From assembly GCF_965638725.1 (NCBI RefSeq), contig NC_134957.1, forward strand, positions 22,406,101 through 22,470,100: 64,000 nt of DNA, read 5' to 3'. Below the pieces are notes generated by a model that searched no databases, had not been told where the DNA came from, and saw only the letters and a list, made by a program, of their open reading frames with translations. This DNA comes from Aptenodytes patagonicus (Eukaryota > Chordata > Aves > Sphenisciformes > Spheniscidae). A program made the position numbers and the translations under genes. The number at the start of each line of letters is the position of its first letter. Positions within the stretch are counted from its first letter, which is position 1. Shown piece by piece: positions 48,914 through 61,554 of the stretch.

Positions 48914-51900
48914 GTAGGTAATGCTTGTGTATGTACATCTTACTAGAATTGCTTGTAGGTGATTTTGTGTCATTTTCTCTTTTCCTGAAACTGTTTCACC
49001 CATTTAGTTTGTGTGCTGCAGTTGTGTTCCGTGGTAGGAGGTAGCTTCTTACTAATTTGTGCATACTGAAATTTGAGTGGTCCCCTGACTAGTGGAGAGG
49101 TAGTTAGGATGATGTGGATTCATCAGATACAAAAGTCTAGTGTTTACACAACTTGGCAGGAACACCCAGAGTTAACCCAGTTCCAGTTATGGACCCTTAG
49201 ACATTTTTGATCAAAAAGTAATGTCCCTTAAGCATCTGTGTGAAAATTTTGTGCTGGTGAGGTTAAGAGTTTGTAACTAGGATAAGTAGTCTGGCGCAAG
49301 ATTCTGCGTGGGCATTTTTATGTCAGTTTTCAATTGACTTATTACTTTAAATTGACTCTTTATAGGATGATAGCTAATTCAAACCAGTTCTAATTTAAAA
49401 CATGACTTCAACTAATTTAAACCTTTTTTCATGCTTGTGAAGGTGTTATCTTAAATATTTTACTCTGGACAGCCATTTAATTGGTATAGGATGACGAAAA
49501 TTGCTGATAAGTTGTAGAGGTTACAGAACCAGAAAGCACATCTGTCTTGAATAGGTTGAAACTGTTGGATCTTTCAGCTTCAGCAAAACTTACTTGGAAT
49601 AATGGTGCTGAAGTGTCTGAACTTCCCCTTAGCAACCTGTTTGGCAGTCTCATTATGGCAGGATTTAATTAGAAAAAAAGACAAGCAGTGGCTTGTACCT
49701 TCTTTAGAAGCTTTTGATAATGCTTGCCATACGTATGATTTGGAAATATTTTTGGAAAATTTTGCTTATTTTCTAAGGTGAAATTACTGAAGAAGAGTTG
49801 CTGAGAAGGCTACACCAAGTTAAAGAAGGTCCGCCACAGCAAAACAGTGATGAGAATAGAGGTATATACAGTATTTGTGAAAACTCTTAACTTTAGCACC
49901 CCATACGGACCTTAACTTGAGTGCAGGAGTGGAACAAGTTAAGCCTAGGCAGGTGCAAGGTGAGCTTTGTTTCAAAACTAAGTGAACGTTATGTCTGATA
50001 CCTGCTGCAGAGGTCAGTTTGGGACAGATTTCACTCATAACGCATCTGTTACTTGCATCAAGATAAAGTTTCATTTAGTTTTTGTTTGTTGGTTTTTTTT
50101 TTTTTAAGATTGCCTTCCTGTCTGCTCCCTTCCAAAGATGCTGTATTGCTTTCATTATCACCCTTCTATAGAGATAGGTGGAGGACGCTTGGAGCTTACC
50201 ACTGGGGTTCATTCTTTAGTGAGATAGATTTGCTATAAAGCTATTCTTCAAGTGAAGGGTCAGGACAAACTTAGTTCTCTATTTAGTGGTCAGTAGATCG
50301 CTTAATTGTTTGGAAAGGAAAACACAGAATATTGATGTGTTATGACACCTGGAATGTGACTTTCCATTTACTTACGATAAAGAATATGTGTTACTTTGAC
50401 TTGTTTGCTCTGTGATGGCTGCAGCCTATCTGTACATATTAGAAAAATGTCCACTCCTGCTCCCTTAAAAGAGCTCTGGTAGATAAGAATTGTGATGCTA
50501 TGTGTTAAACCACAATAGCATTTGGTAGGATTAAGCACTTCTAAATTGTCACTTGTTAAACTAAGCAATTATGTTCTTGGAAAAGATCACTCCAAAATTA
50601 GCTCAGTACTCTAATTTTGGTAGTTCCCTGTCTTTTTCGCAGGTGCAGAGTCCGCAGAAGATGTTTCAAATGGAGATTCTATAATAGACTGGCTTAATTC
50701 AGTCCGACAGACTGGAAATACAACACGAAGTGGGCAGCGAGGAAACCAGTCTTGGAGAGCAGTGAGCCGGACTAACCCAAATAGTGGTGACTTCAGATTC
50801 AGTTTGGAAATAAATGTCAACCGTAATAATGGGAACACAAATCCAGAAACTGAGAATGAGCCATCTGTAGAGCCTTCCAGTGGGGAGGATTTGGAAAACA
50901 GCCAAAGTGACTCTGAAATTCCAAGGTCTGAATCACCATCCGTAAGGCAGCCTGGATCAGAAAGGAGCACTTCAGAGGAGCTAACAACTGAGGAAGCTTC
51001 CCTTCCTAGAGGGCAGAGGAGAGCAAGAAGTAGGAGTCCAGAACAGCGGAGAACGCGGGCTAGGACTGATAGAAGTAGGTCACCTATTAATCCAGTGAGT
51101 GAGACTCCTCGCAGGTCTCATCACAATACATCATCTCAAACACTTGACCACTCCTCAGTGAATGAAGCTGAGGGAAGCTCTAGAACTAGGCAGCATGTGA
51201 CATTAAGGCAGCATACAGTGGGGACTGAGATGCCAAGTGAAAATGCAGTTCTGTTTTCAACCCCTGAAACGAGACCTGTTCCTCAAGCAGCAGGTTCTTC
51301 AGAAACTAACGGCACCAGTGAGTCTGCAGCTCCTGGGCAGAGGCCTCCTACCATAGTACTTGATCTTCAGGTGAGAAGAGTTCGTCCAGGAGAATATCGG
51401 CAAAGAGACAGCATAGCCAACAGAACTCGGTCCAGGTCCCAGACACCTAACAACACAGTCACTTACGAAAGTGAACGGGGAGGGTTTAGGCGCACATTTT
51501 CACGTTCAGAACGGGCTGGAGTGAGAACTTACGTCAGTACCATTAGGATTCCTATCCGTAGGATCTTAAACACAGGCTTGAGTGAGACTACATCAGTTGC
51601 TATTCAGACTATGCTAAGGCAGATAATGACAGGCTTCGGAGAGCTGAGTTACTTCATGTATAGTGATAGTGATGCAGATCCTAGTGGCCCAACTCCAAAT
51701 CAGAACGTGGATGCTTCTGAGCCACAGAACGGAGGTAGTGGTACTTCAAGCAATGAAAGTACAGATGTTAGCTCAGGGGAAGTGTATGAAGGTGGTAATG
51801 AAGGTGGTTCAACATCTGGTGCCAGACGGGAAGGTCGGAATACGAGGGGATCGGTCACATTTGAAGAAAGTGGTTCTCTACCATTCCTTAGCCTCGCACA

Positions 51901-52177
51901 ATTTTTCCTACTAAATGAAGATGATGATGACCAACCAAGAGGACTCACCAAAGAACAAATTGACAACCTAGCGATGAGGAATTTTGGTGAGAGCGATGCT
52001 CTGAAAACCTGTAGTGTGTGTATTACAGAGTACACGGAAGGCAACAAGCTCCGTAAATTGCCTTGTTCACACGAGTATCACGTCCACTGCATTGATCGCT
52101 GGTTATCAGAAAATTCCACTTGTCCCATTTGTCGCAGAGCAGTCTTAGCTTCTGGTAACAGAGAGAGTGTTGTCTAA
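48745..52177 (+). CDS. RLIM: RLIM (RNF12), RING-H2 E3 ubiquitin ligase, complete coding region
   Basis: Exons 48,745-48,913, 49,778-49,861 and 50,643-52,177 join in frame to 595 aa. It transfers ubiquitin to nuclear partners; known mammalian targets are LIM-domain cofactor LDB1 and the repressor REX1. The N-terminus ([20 protein letters not shown]) is the conserved leader. A basic Arg/Ser region at about 207-232 ([11 protein letters not shown]) is the nuclear signal. The RING-H2 is at 541-581: CSVC, then C-S-H, H, C and CPIC in C3H2C3 order, all metal ligands present. The C-terminus ESVV fits a class I PDZ ligand. The start is the first in-frame ATG, 20 bases into the first coding exon. Human RLIM is 624 aa; this one is shorter because the long polyserine run before the RING is absent. 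Promoter and exon 1 lie at 38.1-38.6 kb. Confidence 0.98.
49778..49861 (+). CDS. RLIM: RLIM coding exon 2
   Basis: Acceptor TTTTCTAAG ends at 49,777; encodes [17 protein letters not shown] through NSDENR. Donor G|GTATAT at 49,862, phase 1. Confidence 0.96.
50643..52177 (+). CDS. RLIM: RLIM last coding exon (basic region and RING)
   Basis: Acceptor CTTTTTCGCAG ends at 50,642; the split Gly codon is completed by GT. It holds most of the protein and ends GNRESVV with TAA at 52,175-52,177. Confidence 0.98.
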
Positions 52178-52494
52178 ATGAGATCTGAATTTATGGCCAA
52201 GCAGCTAGTGTGATAGTGATGGGCAAAGAAGTCACTTCCTTTATGGCCACTTTTTGAGTGGTACCTCAATGTATAGTAATGACTTGGAGTGAATCTTCCC
52301 TCATGAAAGCATTTTCTCTGAATTTAAGCTTTTAAAATTGGAAAATTTCTTTAATTAGGGTTTTCAAGATCTAGTTGGTTTGGGTGTTAAATTTCACTTG
52401 TCCAAAGACTTCTACCCACTTAAAAAGATTTTTTTTTTTTCTTTGTAAAGAGTATTAAGTTCTTTCCCCAACCCAGCCCCTGCCATCCCAGTCC

Positions 52495-52806
52495 AATAAA
52501 CATTTTGTCCTCAAGATTGTGCTTACGAGGAGTTCTTTGAGAAGTCATCCCAGCTAAATGTACATGAGACGTAGAGGAATTTTTGCAAGAAATCCAACTA
52601 TCTGAAAAAATAATATGAACTTAATTGCACACTTGAACATACTTTTAATTTTCGTACTGGGTTAATATTGGACATGTCTGTGTAAATAACACTAATGTAA
52701 GCCCTTTCCCCATCACTATGGCACGCTGTAGGATGAGCTGTTAGCTTAATTGGGATATTTATCTTGTTGTGGAAATATAAGAATTGCCTATGCTTGTTTA
52801 AATAAA
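52495..52806 (+). terminator. RLIM: RLIM proximal poly(A) signals
   Basis: AATAAA at 52,495-52,500 and 52,801-52,806; the second sits in TTTAAATAAAAAAAATC and is followed by T-rich sequence. Confidence 0.6.
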
Positions 52807-55800
52807 AAAAATCTGTTTTAAAATTGTAAAGCTTTTTTGTAGAAGCTCAGTACTTTTCCAATGCACTGTTGTACTAACGCATTAAGAATTAAAATTGTAC
52901 CATGCTTAGAAATCAAGAATGCTTTTCATACAAAACCCACCACACAGAGAGCAAACTAAATACAAGAGAGCTGCTTTTGTAACTGTGTACCTGTCAAGAG
53001 CAGTGCATATCTGTACTATTTATGTGAACAGCTACTGTAATATAAAAACAGTTGAATTAGACATCTTAATTGCATTAAAAAACCGGAAATTAAATGTTAT
53101 AATTGCAGTGTTTTGGCTCAGTAATGCCACCAAAAAAGATCATAAAAATTAGAAACTTTTCTAATGGCTGGTTATTTCTTGGTATGGTTGCTGATGTAAT
53201 AATACAAACCGGTATGTACCAGTTCATTCAGTGAGGTTTATGTCCCAATTTTTCTACCAACTTTTACTTTCATTTTTTGAGGCAACTCGTAACTATTCAG
53301 CAGACAAGTACTGACAGGTTTTTTTTCTTCCCCACCAGCTTCAACTATAGTAGTAACCTCTAGATCTGTTGAGTGAACATGCTGGTACATCCAGCATTGT
53401 GGCACTTGAGTCACAGGCTACCAGAAAAATAACTTTAAGTATTAACTGGAAAACAGATTATTAGAGTGTTAGGTTAAACTTGAAAATGATAATTGATTAT
53501 GGGAGTACACTTAAATGTGTAGCCAATTCTAAGAATGACATTTAAAAAACCCCAACAAATTGGACAGATTAAAATGAATTTAATTTACTTTTAAAATTAT
53601 GCGCGTGGCATATTGGAATTGAGAATTCAAGAATGTACCTCAACTCTCATCAGTGTCAGGGGAAAACATCCCTCCCCCTCAATGACCCATTCTTTGTTTT
53701 ATTCTCTAGTGATTTTTTGTTTTTCTAGCTTACGTGTGCAACAGGGAAAGCAGTATTTATTTCACCTCCAGGGCAGTAGTTATGAAGGGATATGAACTGC
53801 TCTTGCTGGCTATATGGGAAATGTTGCTTGTTCCTCAGACGACAAAACCAAAGCTGGCCTATCTCTTTTTCCTAATTAAAACACATTTTTGGTGTTTTAT
53901 AGTGGTGGTTGCATAAACTGTAGTCTCTGCTCTAAGCCATTTTAACATCTCATCAGCTAGTTAAGGATTCCACAGTGTCCCAAAATTCCAAATTTTTTCT
54001 CCGTGTGCGTTTTGTGGTGTTTGGTTCAGTGGGAAACCCTGACTGGCTCTTGAGCTCGCTTTCCTCCTGGTGGGACACACCATCGTGGCAGAGGGGATAC
54101 GTGTATTCTTTTTGAACAGAAGAATAAATAAGCTCATGTTTTTTAAATTTTTCCCTCTGACATGCATCACTGTAAAATTGGAAGTTAGCTATTAATTTCA
54201 GGTGCTGGACTCTCTATGCCAAAATTTCCTCAACAAAATAACACTTCTGAATTTCTTCCAGTAGCATTCACGTAGCAAAGACACACTATCAGTTGCAGTT
54301 TCCAGTAGCTTTACTGCCTTACTGGAGCGTAGAATTAGAAGGAAAAAGAAAACCCCTCTTCACGTGGATACCATGTTAGATTTTGAAAGTCTGATGTACG
54401 TCTCTGAGGACTAAGGCTTGTGACCAGAAAGAAAGGAGCCCACTAGTGCTAATTAATGTGAAGCACGGCTGTGATACGTGTCATTCAACATAGCTTTCTT
54501 TTTAATATTCTGAGTTTCCAGTAACTGTTCACGTTGGTAGAATCAACTTTACGGTTTTGTTATAGCTTAATAATGGCATGCCTTAACATTTTATCTTTCT
54601 GTAACAATAGCAACTAATAAAATGTTGGCGGTTTCCCAAATGGTACCAAGAACAGATAATTCAACCTCAGTTCAGGAGGCCTTGAATGTTCGCGCTGTTT
54701 TATATGCCTTTTCCGACGCTGAGTGTGCTAAAGGCGCTGGGGGTTCGTTGTCTGACGTCTGGAGGAGTTGGCAGAAATTAAACTGCTGATATAGCAAAAG
54801 ACCTCTTTATGTAGCTGAGTCATCTGTCAGCCTCTGTGGCAATTCCATTTCTATTCTTTTAAAGTTAGATTGGAGTTAGGAAAAGCCAATATTAACGCTT
54901 CAGTTGCTAACAAAATATGAAAGACACTCTAATTTAACAAGGTTCACAATTAGCCCAATTTACATTTTATGGATCATTTTGGTATTGAGCATTTGTACTT
55001 ACCGCTTCCCTCAGTTTACACTTCCTTGGTATTCCAGGAGGGGTACGGCCACCTAACTCATGCTTGTAGCCATATGAAGGGTTAAAATGGCTGGTTTTGT
55101 CATTTTCAAAGGCCTGATGGTACAGAAATGGGGAGTCTGAAGAGGCAGAGGCAGCCTTGTTGCATCAGCTGCCTGGTTCACAGTGCCACCATGTGGGAGC
55201 CTCTCTCGGCCTGCCTTCAAAGCCAGGGTAACTCTGTCTCCGCGCTTGGAGCAGCGTGGTTTCTTTTGCGTTGAAGGCTGTTGCTTTATTTTATTTTTGA
55301 AGGAGGTTCCCTGTTACTGCCTGCCTCGGTAGTTACCGTGGTGGTTTTTTCAAACTGCAAACCACCCGAGCTCCTGCTGTGAATATCTATCTGGTGTGTG
55401 AGCTTAATTCCTTTCTGGCAGGGCAGACCTGTATCCACAGGATCTCCGTACACGGCAATTAAATCAGTCACAAGGCAAAAACCTAGAAGAACGCACAGTA
55501 TTTTTTATTTAAGAGTGCGTTTGATAGTTTAACTGAGATTGTGAACCGATACAGAGTTGTGGGTGCTTGCTTTCTTTTTTTCAATTGGGGCTTTATCCGT
55601 TAAAAGACTCTGAAGTTATTCCTGGGGTTTGTTAGATTTCCCTTTCATGTGCACTTTTTTATTTCTTCAAACAAGTTGGGTTTTTTGCAAAGAACTTGTA
55701 GGCAGTTAATTGACTTGTTTTAAAAATGATTTGATTAGTGTAGGTACTGCATGCATAGAAATCACTCAATAAAAGTTTAAAGACGTTTTGTAAGAAGTAT

Positions 55801-56643
55801 TGAGGTGCAGGCACAGCAGCCGCACTGACGTGATACCGTACCAGTTTTGAAGGAGCCATAATTGTCCATTGCGTCAACTTGGCAAACGAATGGATTTCCC
55901 ACCAAGGTTGGCACAATGGACCATCATGACTGTCATTCCAGTTCCCTGTCGCTTCTCTGGGTTATGCAAATGTGGAGAATCCAAAGGACTGTTTCCCTGG
56001 TATATCTGCAGTCGATGTTTATCCCGAAATGGTTGCCTACGCAAAGAGGAGATTCCCAGTGGTCTCGTAATAATGAGGGTCTTATGTGAAGACGAGAAAA
56101 GAAATGCAGTTAAGGCTGACCGTCGGTCTCTGACTTAGCAGTGCGATGAGGGGTTTTCTGAACCTCACCGTGCGATCCTCACCGTCACGCTGCAACGCTT
56201 CATCCTGTCGGCTTAGCCGCAGCCTTACCTTTAGTTTGGGATCCTTTTCATTAATGAGTGCATTCGTGTGACTGTCTGGTGTCTCGGTTTTCTCACCGCT
56301 CATCCTTGCTCCTACCGCGGGGGGCTCGCGTTGCTTGAGTAAGGGTATGTAAGCAAGTGTGGAGCTGATGAGGTACAGAGGCGTCATGGAAATGTCTGCC
56401 TGCTCCTCTGCCTTCTCCCAGGAGGAGGTGCTTTGGATGAGGGTTGGCTTGGAGCCACGTTAAGGGAATTTATAACAAATTCAGAAATATTTCCAACTTC
56501 TGCGTACATTAGGCTTTTTGTTTGTTTATCCTTGACTAGGGAGGGAAGAAGGAGGGTGAAGAGACAGAATCAATGGTAACTTACCCGAAGTACATATAAG
56601 TTGTGTTGTGTTAAAAGAGAAAAGAAGTTTGCATCTGTTATAC

Positions 56644-56826
56644 CAGGGCTTCCCAACCTCTTTTTGATAAGAGGTATCTCTTTTTTTTTTTTTCTTCTTA
56701 TGGGGAAACATACCGTTGAATTCGCTTTGATTGTTTTATCTGGTTTTGTTCCCTTAAGCTAAAATACCCGAGACCCCTTTCTCAATTTCACTATCTGCTA
56801 GTAAGGCTGGTGGTTGGGAAGCCCTG
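56644..56826. mobile_element. hAT-like MITE with perfect 15-bp terminal inverted repeats
   Basis: CAGGGCTTCCCAACC at 56,644-56,658 and its exact reverse complement GGTTGGGAAGCCCTG at 56,812-56,826 bound a 183-bp non-coding element. CAGGG-starting ends of this wording are typical of hAT/Charlie elements, and the interior GAGACCCCTTTC is also common in them. The flanking 8-mers are only partly alike, so the target duplication has decayed or mutated. Confidence 0.7.
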
Positions 56827-57020
56827 AATTCAACTGAGAATGTAACAGTTTTCTTTTTTTTTTTTTTGTACAGTGCTTTACATCTGTTTATACTGGACCT
56901 GTTTAATACAAAATGGTACTCTGAGGTCATTGGACAACAGTTTGACCAGATTTGATAGCTAACATTTAGGAGGAGTTTGTTCCCTATGTAAGATGTCATA
57001 ATGCAAATTTAAATAGACTC

Positions 57021-57026
57021 AATAAA
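57021..57026 (+). terminator. RLIM: Candidate distal RLIM poly(A) signal
   Basis: AATAAA with a GT-rich downstream element within 20-35 bases, preceding a composition change. Confidence 0.45.
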
Positions 57027-60000
57027 ATGCATGAAGTGTTCATTTTGTGCTTGACGATCACTCCTTGGGTTTATTCTTCTTACGGTGGGAATGCGCTGGA
57101 GTAAACGATGGCGGATGTGGTAGGTAGTTCCTCCGTACGCCTTTTCCCTTGCGGCTGGGCAGAAAGGAAAGAGCCGGAACGGTGTAAGAGTTAACTTCTT
57201 GGAAGAACTTATTGCTCCTTAGTACATAAAACTGAAGCGATAAATCTTACCATGTCCCAGACTTCTGTAAATCTGTCAGCGGATAATGTGGGATAGCGAA
57301 GCAGTGTCTGCACGTTGCCTTTCAAGTAGTAGCTGTGACTTCCACGGGTGCCCGTCAGCACCAGGGCCCGGTGGTCGGGGCTGTCGGGGCCGAGTCTCCC
57401 TAGAAATACATTCTGCAGTGTTCAGCGGCTTTCATGAGAAGCTCTCGCGTACGGCTAAAAGCTTCGTCCTAAAATTAGTAGCTGATGTACGTGCAAATGC
57501 TTGCTTGAGTGGGAAGGAGATTTTTTAGGGCACGGGAAGCTATCTTTGTTATCGGCGCTTCCCTCACCTCAACTCCGTTCCTCGAGTAGGAAGTGGGAGC
57601 CGCTCCCCGAGAGGGGCGTGCTGACATCGAAACAAAGGGAGGGGTCGAAAGGTGATGTATAGCTCGAAAACACGCAGCGCCCAGTGTTTTGGGTGCCAGG
57701 GAATTGGGTAGCAGTATCACAGCTGGGCTGATGCTCGACAGCACTGTGAGTGGTGCTCTTGTTCGGTGAGGAGGAAAGCCGTGGGCTTCGCCAGGGGTGT
57801 GCTGAGTCGGGATTCTGCTCCAGCTTCACCCTCCGTGGGGAGAGCTCTTGGATAAGGGTGGGTTTTTTTCCCCATTCCCACATGCTTCGTCTTGAGCTCC
57901 GCGGTCTGTCTTGCTCTGCAATCTGAAATTGAGACTTTAACACAGGCGTTAACTTTCATTTCGGTGACTTCACTCATGAAGTGGTTCCCACACTTTCTGT
58001 AGCAGGAGCTCTTTGCCAGGTGGCCGACTCCAGCCCCGCACCTCCCTGTAGGAAGTCTTTGGGTTTGGGTAGCCCTGTGTTTGTTCCTTAAAAACTGTCA
58101 ATCAACCCCCAACTTGCTTAGAGTCCAAACCAACCTTGGAGCACGTGTGTGGCTGACTTCATCCCTATGTTTGTTTTCTTTAATATATTTGAGGTCTTTG
58201 TTCTGGCCTGTAAAACTTTACATAACCTTGTTCCTCCCTCTCGGTGCTTAAACCCTGTAACCTTTTACGCTGTTCTGCTCCTCCCTTCAGGGTATATTTC
58301 CGTGGCAGATCCAGACCTTCACCGGGGAATGTGTTTGGCCGCTTTGCTGGTCCTGCTGCTGGGTGGGAGGAGAAAGGTTGTGTTTGGCGAACCTGTCCAT
58401 CCCAGAGCGATGGGGGTGCAGGAAAAACCATGCGTTCGGGGGCTTCTCACCTCCAAAAGGGCTCTTCTGACCGCTCCTCAGTGGGATCGAGTGTTCGGAA
58501 ATAGGGAGGCAGGGAGAAAAGCAAAGGCTGTCTGCTGCTCGCTCGCCCTCCCCAGCTGTTTCAAGTGTGATTGAACCTGTTTCAGGGCTTTTAATATGAC
58601 GAATCTAAACTCAGCTCTGTTGTGACTCCCTAAACCCTTACAATAAAGTTATATAGGGGAAACTAAACCCACTTTTTAGTCTTAAACTGGAGGGGCATTG
58701 TCTCTGATGCTAATGAGATGCTGATGCTGCATGCTCCAACTGTTCCCCTGAATAAATCCCCTGTTAAGCCGAGCATGTGAAAATCCAGGCGTCAAGACCC
58801 CTCAACAATGATTACTTCATAAAATAGGGGTCAACCCATATTTGCTGAGGGTTTCTTGAGTTTTGGCACCCTACGCCATCGGGGTCCTGGGTTTTCAAGG
58901 AAAAAGCTTACGAGGCGGTATCCTTGTGATAGCGTTGTGGGATTCGGGCCGCGGGAGCCGGGCGGGGGCTGCGGCGGGTTTTCCACGGCTCCGGCAGCCG
59001 GCAGCGCGATGCCTTGCGCAGCGCTAGGAGGGGAGCCAGCCGGGCTCCTCGTTGCCAGCAGAGATGATTTCCTTTGCACTGGTTTGATTTCTCAGGATGG
59101 ATTTGCAGAATGTGATTTCTTCAGGCTGAAAGTTGGAGGCCGGTGGTTTTTTTTTGCTCTGGAGCAGCGGCTTTGCTCGTTGTGATGGGTCCTGTATGAA
59201 ATGCCATGAAGCAAAAAGTGCCTGGCTTGGTTTCGTGGCTTTAATACCCGCTCTAGTCTTTCCTTTCACGGCAGTGAAGTGGCCCTGACGACACCGCCCC
59301 AGACCGAAACCCCCCGTTTTGCCCTGCGTCTGCAAAGCCAGACCTTGCCCGCAGGCTGGCCGGAGGTTTTGCTGATGCTGGAGGGTGTTACGGGTGTGAA
59401 GCTAGTTCAGGAGCCCACAGGGTTCACCTCCTGACCCCACAGCAGGGCTCTACGCCAAGATATGAACAGAGGTGGGACTGCTGCGTGCCTGCCGCGAGCA
59501 TCGCTCGCTGCCCGCCGAGGGGAAGGCAGCACCAGGCAGGTGAAAGGCAGGAAAATACGCAGTGGAAGAAATAGTTTAATCTCTGTAGGTACTGCTGACT
59601 TCTAAATAAACTAAATAAATCCTAAATAAACTTGGAAATGACTCGGCCTTTGCTGCTGGCACCTTTGGGATGATCTTGCTTTAACTTGGAAAGATGGAGC
59701 TAAATAAACTGAGAGACTTGTGGGAAGGGGGGAGGTTGGGAAATGCCCTGGAAGCTGATCGCTGTCGGCTGGTGTCCGGGCAGTGCTGCTCGTCCATCTT
59801 CCCTGCACGCGTGGTGTGGCCAGGAGGGAAAGCGGGGGGGCGGGAAATGATGGAAAGGGATGCAGAAGGACAGAGGAGGGGAAGGGAAACAGGAGGTGAA
59901 TTAAACTGAAGGAAAACTGAGGAAGGGTACAAAAAGAAAAGGCTTTGAACTGTGCTCGTCTCAGTGGGACTGGTAAAAACATCACCACAGGTGGAAGAAG

Positions 60001-61523
60001 AATACGGGCGGGAGCAAAACCGCGGGGATCCTTGGGGTCCGGCTGCGAGGATGCAGAGCAGGTCCAGAAGAAGAGACCTGGGGACTGCAGTCCGGGGCCC
60101 TTTGGGGCCGAGCGGGAGGGCAGCAGGCGCTGCGGAGGGCGATGCGGTGTTGGCCACGTATGCCGGGGCTGGCCCGGCCTGAACGATGCTCCAGATGAGA
60201 CGACAACAGATTTATAACCGTAAAATCCCGATCCTGGGCAGAAGAGGTGCATGCCAGAACAATAGCTGGAGCCTGCGAGGGCGGCAGGGGGGGGACACAC
60301 ACACAGTGCCCCGCTCGCACCCTACCCCACAGCCGCAGGAGGGGCTGTTTACACAACCCCGCCGAAAAAGCCCCCGAACGCTGCTTGTGTTTCCAATGTG
60401 GGATTGAGCGGGGCTGTGGGTGATTGGGAGAGACTTGTTTAGTGCAGCTCTTGTGCCAAAAAAAAAAAGGTTTAAAAAAGCATACCCCGAAGCCTCGGCC
60501 AGGATAAAGCATGCACAAGCAAACGGGTCCAAAAGCAATCAGGGCTTCTTGCAGCCCAGCGTATTTCTCTGTTCTCGCACCAGCGGGGTGGGCTCGGGCT
60601 GCCTCCTGCCGCGGGGGTGCTGAGTGTTCACCATCAGCTTTGGTGTCAGTGGCTCCCCGCCACCGGGACCTCGGGGAGCCTGGTCTCTCCCCTCCCTCCC
60701 AGCCACACCTCCCTTCTTGTTCTCTTTTCCCCCTCTCCTCCTTTTCCCCCCCTCACCTGCACTGTGTTTGCCTTAGATCTAAGCACGTATATATATATTT
60801 TTTCCTCCCTTGCTTTGCCCTGCTGCCAGTATGAAGCGGTTTCCCGTATTGCGTTTAAAAAAAGCCCCTAAAACCCAACCCGAAGGAAAGCGAGCGCATC
60901 CCGAGCTCACCCCATCGCTCACCCCGCCCCAGCCGCACCCTGCGTGTTCTCCTTTCCCCTTCGGTGATGCATCCCGGTACCCGGGCATGGGCGCTGGGCA
61001 CGCCGCTCTCGGGGCTGAGGGTCCCGTGGCCGCCCCGGCTCGATCGATGCCCTCCCGCAGCTGCCTGAGCAACAGCCCCGGCAGCCCTGCAGAGCGTGGG
61101 TGCGGCTGAACAGCCCCGGGAAGGGATCTTTTCCAAATTATTGCTTTAAAGAACGACAGCAAAGCAACAGCTCCAGGAAAGATTTGCATTTAGAGGCAGA
61201 GCTGATTAAAAAAGAAAAAAAAAAAAGCTTCTGTCACTCGTCGGTGCATCCTTCAAGTCCTTCAAAGGCACTTGCAGATGGGGTATTTTTTCCTTTGGTG
61301 CTTTTTTTTTTGGGGGGGGGGGGAGGATTATAATATTTAAGTCCTGCAAAAAGAAAACAGATGGAGAAGAAGACAATGAAAGAAAACAAGCCCAGCCCGG
61401 AGCCCGCAGGGAGAGGAGCAGAGGAGCGGCTGGGCACAGCACATGCCCCCCGCGGCCTCCAAATGCCCATTAACCGCTTGCAGGCGGTCAGCCTCACCCA
61501 ATGGCAGCGTGTACACACACCAC

Positions 61524-61549
<26 letters not shown>
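61524..61549. repeat. (GT)13 microsatellite
   Basis: GT run directly next to a short CA stretch and a CACGTG core; potential Z-DNA or hairpin. Confidence 0.95.

Positions 61550-61554
<5 letters not shown>

Larger units (their letters stand above)
52178..57040 (+). other. RLIM: RLIM 3' UTR (certain to about 52.8 kb, possible to 57.04 kb)
   Basis: AT-rich with no credible open frame. A Pumilio-type TGTAAATA is at 52,681-52,688. AATAAA occurs at 52,495, 52,801, 54,616, 55,768 and 57,021. The last is followed by a GT-rich stretch (GTGTTCATTTTGTGCTTG) as expected downstream of a cleavage site, and composition changes to GC-richer after it. A hAT-like MITE lies inside the distal part. Confidence 0.55.

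Noticed and set aside
55862..56138. Short + strand frames near 55.9 kb
   Set aside because: Two overlapping frames with no known match, inside the RLIM distal 3' region.
59611..60300. 229-aa minus-strand frame
   Set aside because: Low-complexity Pro/Ser/Phe content, overlapped by other frames, no recognisable domain.
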